Assembly (NCBI RefSeq): GCF_005222915.1
Contig: NZ_STFX01000003.1
Span: forward strand, 49,811-113,810
From: Rhizobium sp. FKL33
GTDB taxonomy: Bacteria; Pseudomonadota; Alphaproteobacteria; Rhizobiales; Rhizobiaceae
Direction: 5' to 3'
DNA length: 64,000 nt
Both the position numbers and the translations under genes were made by a program. The notes beneath the pieces are model-generated. The model was not told where the DNA came from and did no database searches. It saw only the letters and a list, made by a program, of their open reading frames with translations. Below, piece by piece: positions 35,583 through 45,086 of the stretch (its first letter is position 1; each line of letters opens with the position of its first letter).

Positions 35583-36803
35583 TCAGTCCTCGTCAACCAG
35601 CCTCAATTTGAGAAGGCCGGTCTTGATCTCCGCCGCCTTCGGGGCCGGCGTCTCCGCCGGAAGTTCCTGGGCCTCGAAGTCCATGGCCTCGATCTTCTGG
35701 CCGCGCCGCGACACCTTGTCTGTCGCGGCAATGACCATGTCGACATCCTTCTGGGCGGCCAGGAAATGTCCTTGGAGCTTTCTCACCCGGTCGTCGAGCC
35801 GGCCGAGATCCTCCATCAGATGGACGACCTCCGCCTGGATCACATGCGCCTGTTCGCGCATGCGCTGGTCCTTGAGCATGGACTGGATCAACTGGATGGA
35901 GAGAAGCAGCAGAGAGGGCGACACGATGACAACCCGGCTGCGATGGGCGGTCTGGGTTACGGATTCAAATCTCTCGTGCAAGTCCGCGAAGATGGACTCC
36001 GAGGGCACGAACATGAAGGCGGTGTCCTGCGTCTCTCCCGGCAGCAGATATTTCGAGGCGATATCGCGGATATGGATCTCCATGTCCCTGCGGAATTGCT
36101 GGGCCGCCGCCTTCACGCGTTCGGGGCTGCCCTCCCGCATCGCGTTCCAGGCTTCCAGAGGAAATTTCGCGTCGATGACGAGCGAGGGTTGATTGTTCGG
36201 CATCCGGATCAGGCAATCGGGCCTTGAGCCGTTCGACAAGGTCGCCTGAAACCGATAGGCGCCCTGCGGAAGCGCATCCGCGATGATCGCTTCCATGCGT
36301 CCCTGGCCGAATGCGCCGCGCGTCTGTTTGTTGGAAAGGATCGATTGCAGCGAGACGATATCGCGCGCCAGGGTCTGGATATTGGTCTGGGCAGTATCGA
36401 TGACCGCAAGGCGCTCCTGCAGGCGGCGCAGATTTTCATGCGTCGTTCGCGTCTGCTCGCTGATCGTGGCCCCGATCCGCTGCGTCATGCCGTCCAGCCT
36501 CTGATTGACGGTCTGGTTGAATTCGGCCTGTCGCGCGCCGAACATTTCCGTCATGGCGGCGATGCGTCCCTGCATTTCCGTCTGCGCCTTGAGGATCTGA
36601 CTGAGCCTCACGGCGTCGTCCTCCGCCTTGGCCTGCAGCGCCTCGGCGAGATCTTCGGCTTCCAGCCTGCGGCTCCTCGACCGCAAAAACAGGATGACGA
36701 GGACAACGGCGACAGCCGCCAGCGCCGCGACGGCGAATTCCGGCGTGAGGGACATCGTTCCGATTTCTAGCACAGGGCCGGCGGCGGTGAAGGAAGCGTT
36801 CAT
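35583..36803 (-). CDS. rmuC: DNA recombination protein RmuC
   Basis: Nuclease-fold protein of 406 residues that limits inversions between short inverted repeats in E. coli. An N-terminal membrane segment (FAVAALAAVAVVLVILFL) anchors it. A coiled coil spans about residues 40-140. The RmuC domain follows with GRMEAIIADALPQGAYRFQATL, PSLVIDAKFPLEAW and DTAFMFVPSESIFADLHE, the last two carrying the conserved Asp and Lys/Glu residues. Family identity is clear; the cellular role in this group is less studied. Confidence 0.92.
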   Translation of the reverse strand: MNASFTAAGPVLEIGTMSLTPEFAVAALAAVAVVLVILFLRSRSRRLEAEDLAEALQAKAEDDAVRLSQILKAQTEMQGRIAAMTEMFGARQAEFNQTVNQRLDGMTQRIGATISEQTRTTHENLRRLQERLAVIDTAQTNIQTLARDIVSLQSILSNKQTRGAFGQGRMEAIIADALPQGAYRFQATLSNGSRPDCLIRMPNNQPSLVIDAKFPLEAWNAMREGSPERVKAAAQQFRRDMEIHIRDIASKYLLPGETQDTAFMFVPSESIFADLHERFESVTQTAHRSRVVIVSPSLLLLSIQLIQSMLKDQRMREQAHVIQAEVVHLMEDLGRLDDRVRKLQGHFLAAQKDVDMVIAATDKVSRRGQKIEAMDFEAQELPAETPAPKAAEIKTGLLKLRLVDED

Positions 36804-36936
36804 CGCGCGATCCTAGCAGATTCGCAGGTTCCTTCCAGATCAAAACGGGAACACCCGGCGTGTCCGCCGGCGCTTAAGCGATTGTAAACCAAGACATGAG
36901 ACTTGCGGTCTGCTCCGAATGCGTGACGGTCAGTAC

Positions 36937-36950
36937 TTGATCTTGATCAA
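36937..36950. promoter_or_regulatory. FNR/FixK-type box
   Basis: TTGATCTTGATCAA is an exact match to the TTGAT-N4-ATCAA consensus of oxygen-responsive FNR/FixK regulators. It lies 184 bases before the globin-coupled chemoreceptor start and 134 bases before rmuC, which reads the other way. The sensor gene is the more plausible target. Confidence 0.7.
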
Positions 36951-37133
36951 GAATGTCTGCGCCGCTGCGGGTAATGTTTGAACGGAAGCAGTAGTTAGTC
37001 AGCAGCTTAGTAGTGATTTCGTTTAATTTTAGGAAATCTAATAAGCTTTGGATAATAAGTGATTAACCATTGAGGTCTACTCTTTAAAGTTATTGGCCTC
37101 ATGAAACACAACTCATCGCCGGAGTGCCCGCCT

Positions 37134-38642
37134 ATGACTTCGTCCACGCAACAAACGACCCCCCTTCGCCAGAGGCTGGATTTCCTGGGGGTGGACGGAG
37201 CAGCGCAGAAGGAGTTGCAGAAGCTCGCTCCTGTGGTGTCGGATCTGATCGGACCGGCTCTCGACAAGTTTTACGCCAAGGTGCGCGCCAATCCGGAAAC
37301 AGCCCGCTTCTTCAAGAACGAGTCCCATATCAGCGGGGCGAAGAGCGCGCAGGCCAAGCATTGGGGCATCATCACCTCCGGCGCATTGGACGAAGCCTAT
37401 GTCAACGGCGTCACTGCGATCGGCAAGGCGCATGCGCGCATCGGTCTCGAGCCCCGGCTCTATATCGCCGGTTACGCGCTGGTTCTCGAGCAGTTGATCC
37501 ACGGCGTGGTGGCGCGGAAACAGGGCGGCTTCTTCAAATCGAAGGACAAGTCGGTTGCGGACGACATTTCGCTGATCGTCAAGGCGGCGTTGCTCGACAT
37601 GGATTACGCCATCAGCGTCTATCTCGATGAACTCGCGGCGCAGCGCGAACGCGCAGAACGGGAGAGAGCCATCGCCGAGGCTGAACAGTCCGACGCGCTG
37701 CGCAAGCTCGGCCACATGCTGGAGATGCTCTCGGCTGGAGACCTCCAGGCCCGTTTTGGCCATGACATGCCGGAGAAATTCGGCGCCATGGCCAACAATT
37801 ACAACAATGCCGTGGAAGCGCTTCGGCACTCCATGGAAAATGTCCGCGTCGCCGCCCAGCAGATCCTCGACGGCGCGCAGGAGATCGCCAAGGCGACCAA
37901 TGACCTGTCAGGTCGCACCGAACAACAGGCCGCCAGCATCGAGCAGAGTTCGGCGGCCCTGCATGAGCTGTCGGAAAACGTCACCTCGACCGCCAGCGGC
38001 GCCCGCAACGCCTCCGCCGTCGCGAAGGAAACGCTCGGCGTGGTCAAGACCTCGGGGGCGACGGTGCTGGAAGCCGTGGCCGCCATGAGCGCGCTCGAGA
38101 AATCTTCGACGGAAATCTCCAAGATCATCACCGTCATCGACGAAATCGCTTTCCAGACCAATCTGCTGGCGCTGAATGCCGGGGTCGAGGCGGCGCGGGC
38201 GGGGGAGGCGGGTCGCGGGTTCGCCGTCGTCGCCCAGGAAGTGCGCGAACTCGCCCAGCGCTCGGCCAATGCCGCCAAGGAGATCAAGGGCATCATCGCC
38301 GAAAGCTCCAACCAGGTGCAGACGGGCGTCGCCCTGGTCAATCGCTCCGGCGAGTCGCTCGGCGACATCACCTCGCGGATCGTCGAATTGACGAAAATCA
38401 TCTCCGATATCGCATCGGCGGCCGATGAGCAGTCATCCGGGCTGAAGGAGGTGTCCGCCGCGATCAGCAGCCTCGATACGATCACCCAGCAGAATGCCGG
38501 CATGGTCGAGAAGAGCTCCGGCGAAGTTCGCACTTTGGCTGCCGAAGTGGAACGGCTGAACGGCGTGCTCGATGAATTCAAGACAGGCGAACCGACCTGG
38601 AGCGCGCGGCGGGCTTCGGCGGGCGTGCGGCAGGCGGCCTGA
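37134..38642 (+). CDS. globin-coupled methyl-accepting chemotaxis protein (aerotaxis sensor, HemAT-like)
   Basis: Soluble chemoreceptor of about 502 residues. The N-terminal protoglobin domain (about 1-170) has the QAKHWGIITSG motif and the haem-ligating histidine in TAIGKAHARIGLEPRLYIAGY (residue 100 from this start). A HAMP-like linker and the MCP signalling hairpin EIAFQTNLLALNAGVEAARAGEAGRGF follow. There are no membrane helices, so it senses cytoplasmic oxygen. The start at 37134 has GGAG nine bases upstream; an ATG at 37101 lacks one. It has an FNR/FixK box upstream. Closely similar in its signalling tip to the cache chemoreceptor at 32209-34440. Confidence 0.92.
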   Translation: MTSSTQQTTPLRQRLDFLGVDGAAQKELQKLAPVVSDLIGPALDKFYAKVRANPETARFFKNESHISGAKSAQAKHWGIITSGALDEAYVNGVTAIGKAHARIGLEPRLYIAGYALVLEQLIHGVVARKQGGFFKSKDKSVADDISLIVKAALLDMDYAISVYLDELAAQRERAERERAIAEAEQSDALRKLGHMLEMLSAGDLQARFGHDMPEKFGAMANNYNNAVEALRHSMENVRVAAQQILDGAQEIAKATNDLSGRTEQQAASIEQSSAALHELSENVTSTASGARNASAVAKETLGVVKTSGATVLEAVAAMSALEKSSTEISKIITVIDEIAFQTNLLALNAGVEAARAGEAGRGFAVVAQEVRELAQRSANAAKEIKGIIAESSNQVQTGVALVNRSGESLGDITSRIVELTKIISDIASAADEQSSGLKEVSAAISSLDTITQQNAGMVEKSSGEVRTLAAEVERLNGVLDEFKTGEPTWSARRASAGVRQAA

Positions 38643-38654
38643 TTTCAGATTTCC

Positions 38655-38690
38655 AACAGCGCCGGCGGCCATGACGCCCCCGGCGCTGTT
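38655..38690 (+). terminator. hairpin after the globin-coupled chemoreceptor
   Basis: Perfect 11-base stem AACAGCGCCGG/CCGGCGCTGTT, 14-base loop, 13 bases after the stop and 34 before def. There is no T run, so it may also act as a transcript-stabilising or attenuating structure. Confidence 0.6.
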
Positions 38691-38723
38691 GCGCAAGCCG
38701 GGCGGCTGTATTATGGAGGCAAA

Positions 38724-39236
38724 ATGACGATCAAGCCGCTCATCATTCTGCCCGACCCGATCCTCCGCCAGACTTCGGCTCTGCTCGAAGACGTGACGCC
38801 GGAGGTGCAAAGCCTTGCCGGCGACATGCTGGAAACCATGTATGACGCCCCCGGCATCGGCCTCGCGGCGATCCAGATCGGCGTGCCCAAGCGCGTCGTC
38901 GTGATCGACCTCCACAAAGAGGGCGAAGAGAAGAAGCCGCAGGTCTTCATCAATCCGGAGATCCTGTCGTCGAGCGACGCCAGATCGACCTATGAAGAAG
39001 GTTGCCTGTCTATTCCGGATTATTACGCCGAGGTCGAACGTCCGGCGACCATCCGCGTTCGCTACGTGGACCTCGACGGCAAGGCGCAGGAAATCGAGGC
39101 GGACGGCCTCCTGGCGACCTGCCTGCAGCATGAGATCGACCACCTGAACGGCGTGCTCTTCATCGACCATATCTCGCGCCTGAAACGCGAGATGGTCATC
39201 AAGAAATTCACCAAGGCCGCCAAGCTCCGCGCCTGA
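38724..39236 (+). CDS. def: peptide deformylase
   Basis: Removes the formyl group from the N-terminal methionine of new proteins; 170 residues. All three metal-site motifs are present: [10 protein letters not shown] (about 45), EEGCLSIP with the metal-binding Cys (about 92), and QHEIDHLNG with two His and the catalytic Glu (about 134). This is an iron or zinc enzyme of type 1. In many bacteria def lies next to fmt; here two genes (an envelope protein and an AraC regulator) separate them. Confidence 0.95.
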   Translation: MTIKPLIILPDPILRQTSALLEDVTPEVQSLAGDMLETMYDAPGIGLAAIQIGVPKRVVVIDLHKEGEEKKPQVFINPEILSSSDARSTYEEGCLSIPDYYAEVERPATIRVRYVDLDGKAQEIEADGLLATCLQHEIDHLNGVLFIDHISRLKREMVIKKFTKAAKLRA

Positions 39237-39980
39237 TCACTGCTCGCGGATCGTGGTCCTGACCATGTCCCCGCGGATCAGGATCTCCGGTTTCGCGCCC
39301 GGCGTGTTGGGCAGCGCGCTGTCGATATAGGATGCGATCGACTCGACCGCGTAGCTGATGAACGAACCGGCCGGGAAGATCAGCGTCGCATCCATCATTT
39401 TTCCCATCAGCCGGATCGTCTCGGATTTGCGCACTTCGTCGAAGGCGATCCGGGCGCGGAGCGCCGCGCCGGTCAGCGAAATCGCATCGGCATGCCCTTC
39501 GACATCGACATCTCCGGCATCCGACTTGATCTCCAGCACCGAGAAGTCGCCGGCGAGCTTGATAGCCGAGGCGCGCTGTTCGATCAGCACTGCGGCGTCC
39601 GGTCGCAGATTGGCCTTGAGTTCCAGCCGGCAATCGTCCCAATCGAAATCATAGGGCGCATCGCCGGTGTCGACGATCAGCGAACCGCGTTCGACGCGCA
39701 TGGAGCCTGTCATGGCGCAGCCGTCGTCGAACCAGCTCGAGCGCCAGAGCGCGCCCCAGCCGCTTCGGGTCCCAATGAGCCGGGCTTCGAAAGGCGCGGC
39801 GCCGTCGGTGTTCACCGATATGCGGCTGGCGGCCCCCCGCACCTCGATCCGGTTGACTGCTGCGAGATCGACGGGATCTGATGCGCGGGCTTCCGACGTC
39901 CAGACCGATAGGGCGGCGTCGAGGGCGATGATCGCCGCAAAGCTCGCGGCCAGTCCGAGAAAGATCGTCTTCTTGCGCAT
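39237..39980 (-). CDS. exported or membrane-anchored protein of unknown function
   Basis: Protein of 247 residues with an N-terminal signal or anchor (RKKTIFLGLAASFAAIIALDAALSVWTSEARAS; probable cleavage after ARAS). The rest is rich in beta strand and resembles the repeated strands of DUF4097-like putative adhesin or auto-transport folds (VNRIEVRGAASRISVNTDG, LEIKSDAGDVDVEGHADAISLTG), but I am not sure of the family. The start at 39980 has AGGAGG seven bases upstream; the longer frame is rejected. It is divergent from a membrane-linked AraC regulator, which may control it. Confidence 0.65.
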   Translation of the reverse strand: MRKKTIFLGLAASFAAIIALDAALSVWTSEARASDPVDLAAVNRIEVRGAASRISVNTDGAAPFEARLIGTRSGWGALWRSSWFDDGCAMTGSMRVERGSLIVDTGDAPYDFDWDDCRLELKANLRPDAAVLIEQRASAIKLAGDFSVLEIKSDAGDVDVEGHADAISLTGAALRARIAFDEVRKSETIRLMGKMMDATLIFPAGSFISYAVESIASYIDSALPNTPGAKPEILIRGDMVRTTIREQ

Positions 39981-40124
39981 GTTGCGCCTCCTTTGGGTGT
40001 GAATGACGGAGGCCAGAATGACGATGCGGGCGAAGGCGGCGACCTGAAACGCGTTTGAGGTCGCGCAGGATCGCGATAAAGGACAGAACCATCGCACACC
40101 TCTGTATCTGCCGATGGACCGCCG

Positions 40125-41180
40125 ATGATTCTGCTGCCGCTTCCCTTTGTCGTCGCCTTGTTCCTGGCGGTCTTTGCGGTTCGCTATGCGCGGACCGCGC
40201 GCGAACGTGGCGATGACGCATTCGCCTTCGTCGCGTTGATGATGCTGTTTGCCTTCCAGTCCATTCTGGTCGGCGCGCGCTGGGGCTATGGGGCTACGGT
40301 GCTGCAGCCCTTCATGGCGGCGATGGCGAGCCTATTGCCGCCTGCCGCTTTCCTGGCTTTTCGCGGATTGACAGGCGGCGCGACGCGACCGGGTCTCGCG
40401 GATTGGCCGCATGCCCTCTGGCCGGTCGTCGTTACGGCATTGCTTTTGTTTCGCCGTGATTGGGTTGGCGCAGTGATCATTGTTGATTTCGTCTTCTATG
40501 GCGGCTTGCTGCTTTCGATGAGCCGAGGAGGGCCCGATCGGCTAATCTCGTCGCGCCTCGATGGCGTCGTCACCTCTTATCGGGCGCTGCAGATCACCGG
40601 GGCGACGCTGATTGCCTCGGCCGTGTCGGACATGCTGATCAGCCTCGACCTTGCCTTGTCTGCGGGACGATATTCCGGCGCGATCGTGTCGTTTGGAACC
40701 ACCGTCAGTCTGGTAATCCTGTCTGCGGCGGCAGCGCTCGTCGATCCCGCACGGTCGGATGGCAATGCGGCAGAGCGCGCTGGCGAGCCGGATGAGGCCG
40801 AGGATCTTCCTCCGTCGAGCCAGGAGGCCACGGAGGAAGACCGGGCCATCGCACGTGCGCTCGACGCGCTGATGGAGAAGAACGGCCTCTATCGCGATAT
40901 GGAGCTGAACCTCGTCAGGCTCGCGCGCAAACTCGGCAAGACCACCCGGGCGGTGTCGCGCGCCGTCAACCGCTGCCACGGCGTGTCTGTCTCGCAATAT
41001 GTCAATGAGTATCGCGTTCGCGAGGCCCAACGTCTCTTGAGAGAGACGCAGGACAGCGTGGTGCAGATCGCGCTCGAAGCCGGTTTCATGACCAAATCCA
41101 ATTTCAATCGCGAATTTCTGCGTGTGTCGGGCCAGAGCCCGACCGACTGGCGACGCGCGGTCGCAAGCCGAGGGGCTTGA
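40125..41180 (+). CDS. AraC family regulator with membrane-spanning N-terminus
   Basis: Protein of 351 residues combining about six hydrophobic helices (residues 1-210, for example LLPLPFVVALFLAVFAV, WPVVVTALLLF, GAVIIVDFVFYGGLLLSM) with a C-terminal AraC-type double HTH. The second HTH is clear: DSVVQIALEAGFMTKSNFNREFLRVSGQSPTDWR. Such one-component membrane regulators are thought to sense envelope or membrane-soluble signals. It is divergent from the exported protein at 39237-39980 and has 144 bases between the two starts, a natural place for its operator. Confidence 0.8.
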   Translation: MILLPLPFVVALFLAVFAVRYARTARERGDDAFAFVALMMLFAFQSILVGARWGYGATVLQPFMAAMASLLPPAAFLAFRGLTGGATRPGLADWPHALWPVVVTALLLFRRDWVGAVIIVDFVFYGGLLLSMSRGGPDRLISSRLDGVVTSYRALQITGATLIASAVSDMLISLDLALSAGRYSGAIVSFGTTVSLVILSAAAALVDPARSDGNAAERAGEPDEAEDLPPSSQEATEEDRAIARALDALMEKNGLYRDMELNLVRLARKLGKTTRAVSRAVNRCHGVSVSQYVNEYRVREAQRLLRETQDSVVQIALEAGFMTKSNFNREFLRVSGQSPTDWRRAVASRGA

Positions 41181-41228
41181 TCTTCTGCTCTCAAGAGGCT
41201 TGAAGGGGCGATCAGCCGGAGATCCGCC

Positions 41229-42164
41229 ATGCCGCTCAGAATCATTATCATGGGAACGCCCGATTTTTCCGCGCCCATCCTCAAAGCGCTGCACGCCGCC
41301 GGTCACGAGATCGTCGCCGTCTATTCCCAGCCGCCCCGGCCTGCCGGCCGTCGCGGGCTCGAACTGACGCCGTCTCCGGTCCATAAGGCGGCCAAGGAAC
41401 TGGGCATCCCAGTGCGCACGCCGGTGAACTTCAAGGCGACCGAGGATGTCGAGGCGTTCAGGGCGCTCGGCGCAGATGTCGCCGTCGTCGTCGCCTATGG
41501 ATTACTGCTGCCTGTGTCGATCCTCGAGGGAACCCGGCTCGGCTGCTATAACGGCCATGCCTCGCTTCTGCCGCGCTGGCGCGGCGCCGCGCCCATTCAG
41601 CGCGCGATCATGGCCGGCGACGAAAAGACCGGCATGATGGTGATGAAGATGGACAAGGGGCTCGACACCGGACCGGTGGCGATGACCCGCGAGATCGCCA
41701 TTCCCGACGCCATGACTGCAGGCGAATTGCATGACGCGCTGTCGGAGATGGGCGCGGCGCTGATGGTCGAAGCCATGGCCGCGCTCGAGGCGGGAACGCT
41801 GACGCTGACGCCACAGCTGGAAGATGGCGTTCTCTACGCCGCCAAGATCAGCAAGGACGAGACGCGCATCGACTTCTCCAAGCCGGCGAGCGACGTCAAC
41901 AATCACATTCGCGGCCTCGCGCCCTTTCCCGGCGCCTGGTTCGAGGCGGAGTTCGGCGGCAAAATCGAACGCGTCAAAGTGCTGCGCTCGGAGCGCGCTT
42001 CAGGAGCAGGGGAGCCGGGGACCGTGCTCGACGACCGGCTGACCATCGCCTGCGGCGATGGGGCGGTGCGTCTCTTGAAGCTGCAAAAGGCTGGCGGCAA
42101 GCCGCTCGATGCGCCCGACTTCTTGCGCGGACTTTCCGTCCCGGCCGGCGCGAGGATCGGCTGA
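41229..42164 (+). CDS. fmt: methionyl-tRNA formyltransferase
   Basis: Formylates initiator Met-tRNA with 10-formyl-tetrahydrofolate; 311 residues. The N-terminal catalytic domain has [14 protein letters not shown], the folate site [17 protein letters not shown] with catalytic His nearby in NGHASLLP, and Asp in GLDTGPVAM. The C-terminal OB-like domain binds the tRNA acceptor stem. The stop overlaps the truA start (TGATG), so translation is coupled. Confidence 0.95.
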   Translation: MPLRIIIMGTPDFSAPILKALHAAGHEIVAVYSQPPRPAGRRGLELTPSPVHKAAKELGIPVRTPVNFKATEDVEAFRALGADVAVVVAYGLLLPVSILEGTRLGCYNGHASLLPRWRGAAPIQRAIMAGDEKTGMMVMKMDKGLDTGPVAMTREIAIPDAMTAGELHDALSEMGAALMVEAMAALEAGTLTLTPQLEDGVLYAAKISKDETRIDFSKPASDVNNHIRGLAPFPGAWFEAEFGGKIERVKVLRSERASGAGEPGTVLDDRLTIACGDGAVRLLKLQKAGGKPLDAPDFLRGLSVPAGARIG

Positions 42165-42958
42165 TGCCGCGCTACAAGATGATCGTCGAATATGACGGCG
42201 TGCCCTATGTCGGCTGGCAGCGCCAGGACAATGGCAAATCGGTGCAGGGCGCGATCGAAAAGGCCATCTTCGCGATGACCGGCGAAGAGGTGTCGCTACG
42301 CGCCGCCGGCCGCACCGATTCAGGCGTTCACGCCTTCGGCCAGGTCTGCCATGTCGATCTCAGCCGCGAGTGGAAGGCGGCGACGGTGGCCAATGCCGTC
42401 AACGCCCATCTCGCCATGGCGGAGGAGCGGGTCGCCATCCTCTCGGCGGAACTTGTTCCCGACACATTCGACGCGCGCTTTTCGGCCACCAAGCGCCATT
42501 ATCTCTATCGCATCATCAACCGCATGGCGCCCTCGGCCATTGACGCAGAACGCGCCTGGCATGTGAAAAAGCCGCTCGATGCGGAGCGCATGCATGAGGC
42601 GGCGCAGGAATTCGTCGGCCATCACGATTTCACCACCTTCCGCTCCTCGCATTGTCAGGCGAAGAACCCGCGCCGGACGATCGAGCGGGTCGATGTCACG
42701 CGCAATGGCCATTATGTCGAGATCCGCGCCTCGGCGCAGAGCTTCCTGCACAATCAGATCCGCTCCTTCGCTGGCACGCTGAAAATGGTGGGCGAAGAAA
42801 AATGGAGCGCGCTCGACATCCGCGAGGCGCTGCTCGCACGGGATCGCGCCCGCTGTGGACCCGTGGCTCCGCCGCACGGACTGTTCTTCATGCAGGTCGA
42901 CTACGGCGACCTGTCTACGCTTCTGACGCTGGATGATGACGAGTCAACCGAAGGATAG
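42164..42958 (+). CDS. truA: tRNA pseudouridine(38-40) synthase TruA
   Basis: Isomerises uridines 38-40 in the anticodon arm; 264 residues. The catalytic Asp is in [14 protein letters not shown] (about residue 52). [18 protein letters not shown] N-terminus ([14 protein letters not shown]), [16 protein letters not shown] and the FLHNQIRS motif complete the family pattern. Its 3' end overlaps the convergent membrane-protein gene by 15 bases. Confidence 0.95.
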   Translation: MPRYKMIVEYDGVPYVGWQRQDNGKSVQGAIEKAIFAMTGEEVSLRAAGRTDSGVHAFGQVCHVDLSREWKAATVANAVNAHLAMAEERVAILSAELVPDTFDARFSATKRHYLYRIINRMAPSAIDAERAWHVKKPLDAERMHEAAQEFVGHHDFTTFRSSHCQAKNPRRTIERVDVTRNGHYVEIRASAQSFLHNQIRSFAGTLKMVGEEKWSALDIREALLARDRARCGPVAPPHGLFFMQVDYGDLSTLLTLDDDESTEG

Positions 42959-43540
42959 GCCGAGCGCGTCGATCGCATAATATTGGGTGAGCATCGAACC
43001 TGCTGCGATGGCGATCACGAAGGCCGTGGCCGGAAGCGCCTTGCGCTCCATCAGTTGCAGCATCACCATCACATGCGCATAGCCGGAGACGAGGTAGAGC
43101 ACGAGCGCGATCGACGCCTGCACGTCGATATTCTCAGGCGCGACGACCATTGATGCGGATATGCCCATCAACATCCATTGCACCGGCACGCCCAGCCAAT
43201 TGAGCAGAATGACGGCGGGTCGGAAGCGCGAAGCATAACCGCCGGCGCTCATCGCGGCGAAGAGGATAGCGTAAGGCGCGGTCCAGGACAGAAGGTCGAG
43301 AAACAGCAGGCCCGACCAGAAGCCGTTGCCGAGATGGGTGTTCTCCGGCATGCCCTGGAGATAGACGGCCCGTGTTCCCCAGAGATCGAGGAGAATGGGC
43401 GGCAGGCAATAGACGATCGCCCACCATGACCGCCAGAAACCGCGGTCACTCAGATCGAGCCACTGAAAGCCCTCGCTGCGGCCGCGGATCAGCAGCCACA
43501 GGCCATTCAGATAATAGAAGAGCTCCTCACGCCCCGGCAT
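42944..43540 (-). CDS. multi-pass membrane protein of unknown function
   Basis: About 198 residues with four to five hydrophobic segments ([77 protein letters not shown]). I do not recognise a named family; similar proteins occur next to dapE in rhizobia as I recall. The start at 43540 ([17 protein letters not shown]) overlaps the dapE 3' end by 14 bases, suggesting translational coupling with dapE; an upstream ATG at 43570 is an alternative. Confidence 0.7.
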   Translation of the reverse strand: MPGREELFYYLNGLWLLIRGRSEGFQWLDLSDRGFWRSWWAIVYCLPPILLDLWGTRAVYLQGMPENTHLGNGFWSGLLFLDLLSWTAPYAILFAAMSAGGYASRFRPAVILLNWLGVPVQWMLMGISASMVVAPENIDVQASIALVLYLVSGYAHVMVMLQLMERKALPATAFVIAIAAGSMLTQYYAIDALGLSFG

Positions 43541-44720
43541 CTCTGAACCAGTCGGCGATGAACGTCTCATAGATCCGCGTCAGCGCTTCGAGTTCCGACA
43601 CGCTCACGCGCTCGTCGACCATATGCATGGTCTGGCCGACCAGGCCGAACTCGACCACCGGGCAGTAATCCTTGATGAAGCGCGCGTCGGAGGTGCCGCC
43701 CGTCGTGGAAAGCTTCGGCGTGGCGCCCGTATGCCGCTCGATCGCGCGCGACAGCGTGCCGATCAGTCGTTCGTCGCGGGTGAGGAACACATGGCTCGGC
43801 CGCTCGGCCCAGACGAGATCGTAGCGCGCCGGCTCGCGGCCCGGCCGCAGCGCCGAGGATGCCGCGCCCTGATCCAGGCGCCGAATAATTTCGGACTTGA
43901 CCGTGTCGGCCGTCCAGGCGTCGTTGAAGCGTATGTTGAAGGCGAAGCTCACTTTGGCGGGAATGACGTTGGTCGCCTTGTTGCCGGCGTCGATCGTCGT
44001 CACTTCCATGTTGGACGGCTGGAAATCATCGGTGCCGTGATCGAAGGGCGCCTCCATCAGTTCCGTCGCCATGGCGAGGGCGGCGCGAACCGGATTTTCC
44101 GCCAGATGCGGATAGGCGACATGGCCCTGCACGCCATGCACCGTGACCGAGCCGGAGACCGAGCCGCGGCGGCCGATCTTGATCATGTCGCCGAGATTGT
44201 CCGGATTGGTGGGTTCGCCCACCAGGCATGCGTCCCAACGCTCGCCGCGGGCATGCGCCCATTCCAGCAATTTCACCGTGCCGTTGACCGCGGGACCTTC
44301 CTCGTCGCCGGTGATCAGGAAGGAGATCGATCCCTGGGGACGGCCGTGCTTTTCGATATGCCGGGCGACGGCAGCCGCAAAACAGGCGACGCCGCCCTTC
44401 ATGTCGACAGCGCCACGGCCGAACATAACGCCGTCATGGATTTCAGCGCCGAAGGGCGGATGGCTCCAGGCGGCTTCGTCACCCACCGGCACCACGTCGG
44501 TGTGGCCGGCGAACATCAAATGCGGGCCGGTCTCGCCCAATCGCGCATAGAGATTGTCGATATCGGGCGTTCCGGCCTCGCTCATCGTCATGCGCTCGAC
44601 ATTGAAGCCCAGCGGCGTCAGCAGAGACTCGATAAGCCTCAGCGCGCCGCCCTCGTCGGGCGTCACGGAGGGGCAGCGAATGAGCTTTTGAAGATTATCA
44701 ATCGGATCGGTGACAGGCAT
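43527..44720 (-). CDS. dapE: succinyl-diaminopimelate desuccinylase
   Basis: Hydrolyses N-succinyl-LL-diaminopimelate in lysine and peptidoglycan synthesis; 397 residues. Two-zinc M20 motifs are present: FAGHTDVVPVGD (His, about 69), GRGAVDMKGG (bridging Asp), and GDEEGPAVNGT with the catalytic Glu pair (about 137). The HMVDERV stretch near the C-terminus supplies the last histidine. Normally close to dapD; here a toxin-antitoxin pair on the other strand lies between them. Confidence 0.95.
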   Translation of the reverse strand: MPVTDPIDNLQKLIRCPSVTPDEGGALRLIESLLTPLGFNVERMTMSEAGTPDIDNLYARLGETGPHLMFAGHTDVVPVGDEAAWSHPPFGAEIHDGVMFGRGAVDMKGGVACFAAAVARHIEKHGRPQGSISFLITGDEEGPAVNGTVKLLEWAHARGERWDACLVGEPTNPDNLGDMIKIGRRGSVSGSVTVHGVQGHVAYPHLAENPVRAALAMATELMEAPFDHGTDDFQPSNMEVTTIDAGNKATNVIPAKVSFAFNIRFNDAWTADTVKSEIIRRLDQGAASSALRPGREPARYDLVWAERPSHVFLTRDERLIGTLSRAIERHTGATPKLSTTGGTSDARFIKDYCPVVEFGLVGQTMHMVDERVSVSELEALTRIYETFIADWFRDAGA

Positions 44721-44831
44721 GATGGTCCAGCGTTAGCCGATGATTGCGGCTCTGTCACGGGGAAAAGCGCAAGTGAATTGACACGCAAACGCACGCCCCG
44801 CATTCTGGTCTCTCTGATCGAGGAAATCCCT

Positions 44832-45086
44832 ATGCGCACAGTTACGATCGCCGAAGTGCAAGCAGATCTTTCGGACCTGATCGACGAGGTGAGAGACGGC
44901 GAGATCGTGACGATTTCCCGTAGCGGGGAGCCGGTGGCCGCGCTCGTGCCTCTCGAGGCTTTGAAGGGCGTTGCGCCCAACAATTCGCCGCGACAAAACC
45001 TCATCGACTTTCTGGCCACGTTTCCTGGCGCCGAGTCGGAGTTGTTTGAGCGCAACCCATCGCGTGGTCGAAAGAGTGATCTGTGA
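44832..45086 (+). CDS. Phd/YefM-type antitoxin
   Basis: Small protein of 84 residues with the Phd/YefM fold: MRTVTIAEVQADLSDLIDEVRDGE then IVTISRSGEPVAALVPLEAL. The N-terminal part dimerises and binds operator DNA, and the charged C-terminal tail (ELFERNPSRGRKSDL) is expected to wrap the toxin. The start at 44832 has a GAGGAAA site five bases upstream; the very long open frame before it is a shadow of dapE. Four-base overlap (GTGA) with the toxin. Confidence 0.88.
   Translation: MRTVTIAEVQADLSDLIDEVRDGEIVTISRSGEPVAALVPLEALKGVAPNNSPRQNLIDFLATFPGAESELFERNPSRGRKSDL

Noticed and set aside
43623..44771. Long plus-strand open frame opposite dapE
   Set aside because: It is the reverse shadow of dapE, a clear enzyme gene; only its last part (44832-45086) is real, as the antitoxin.
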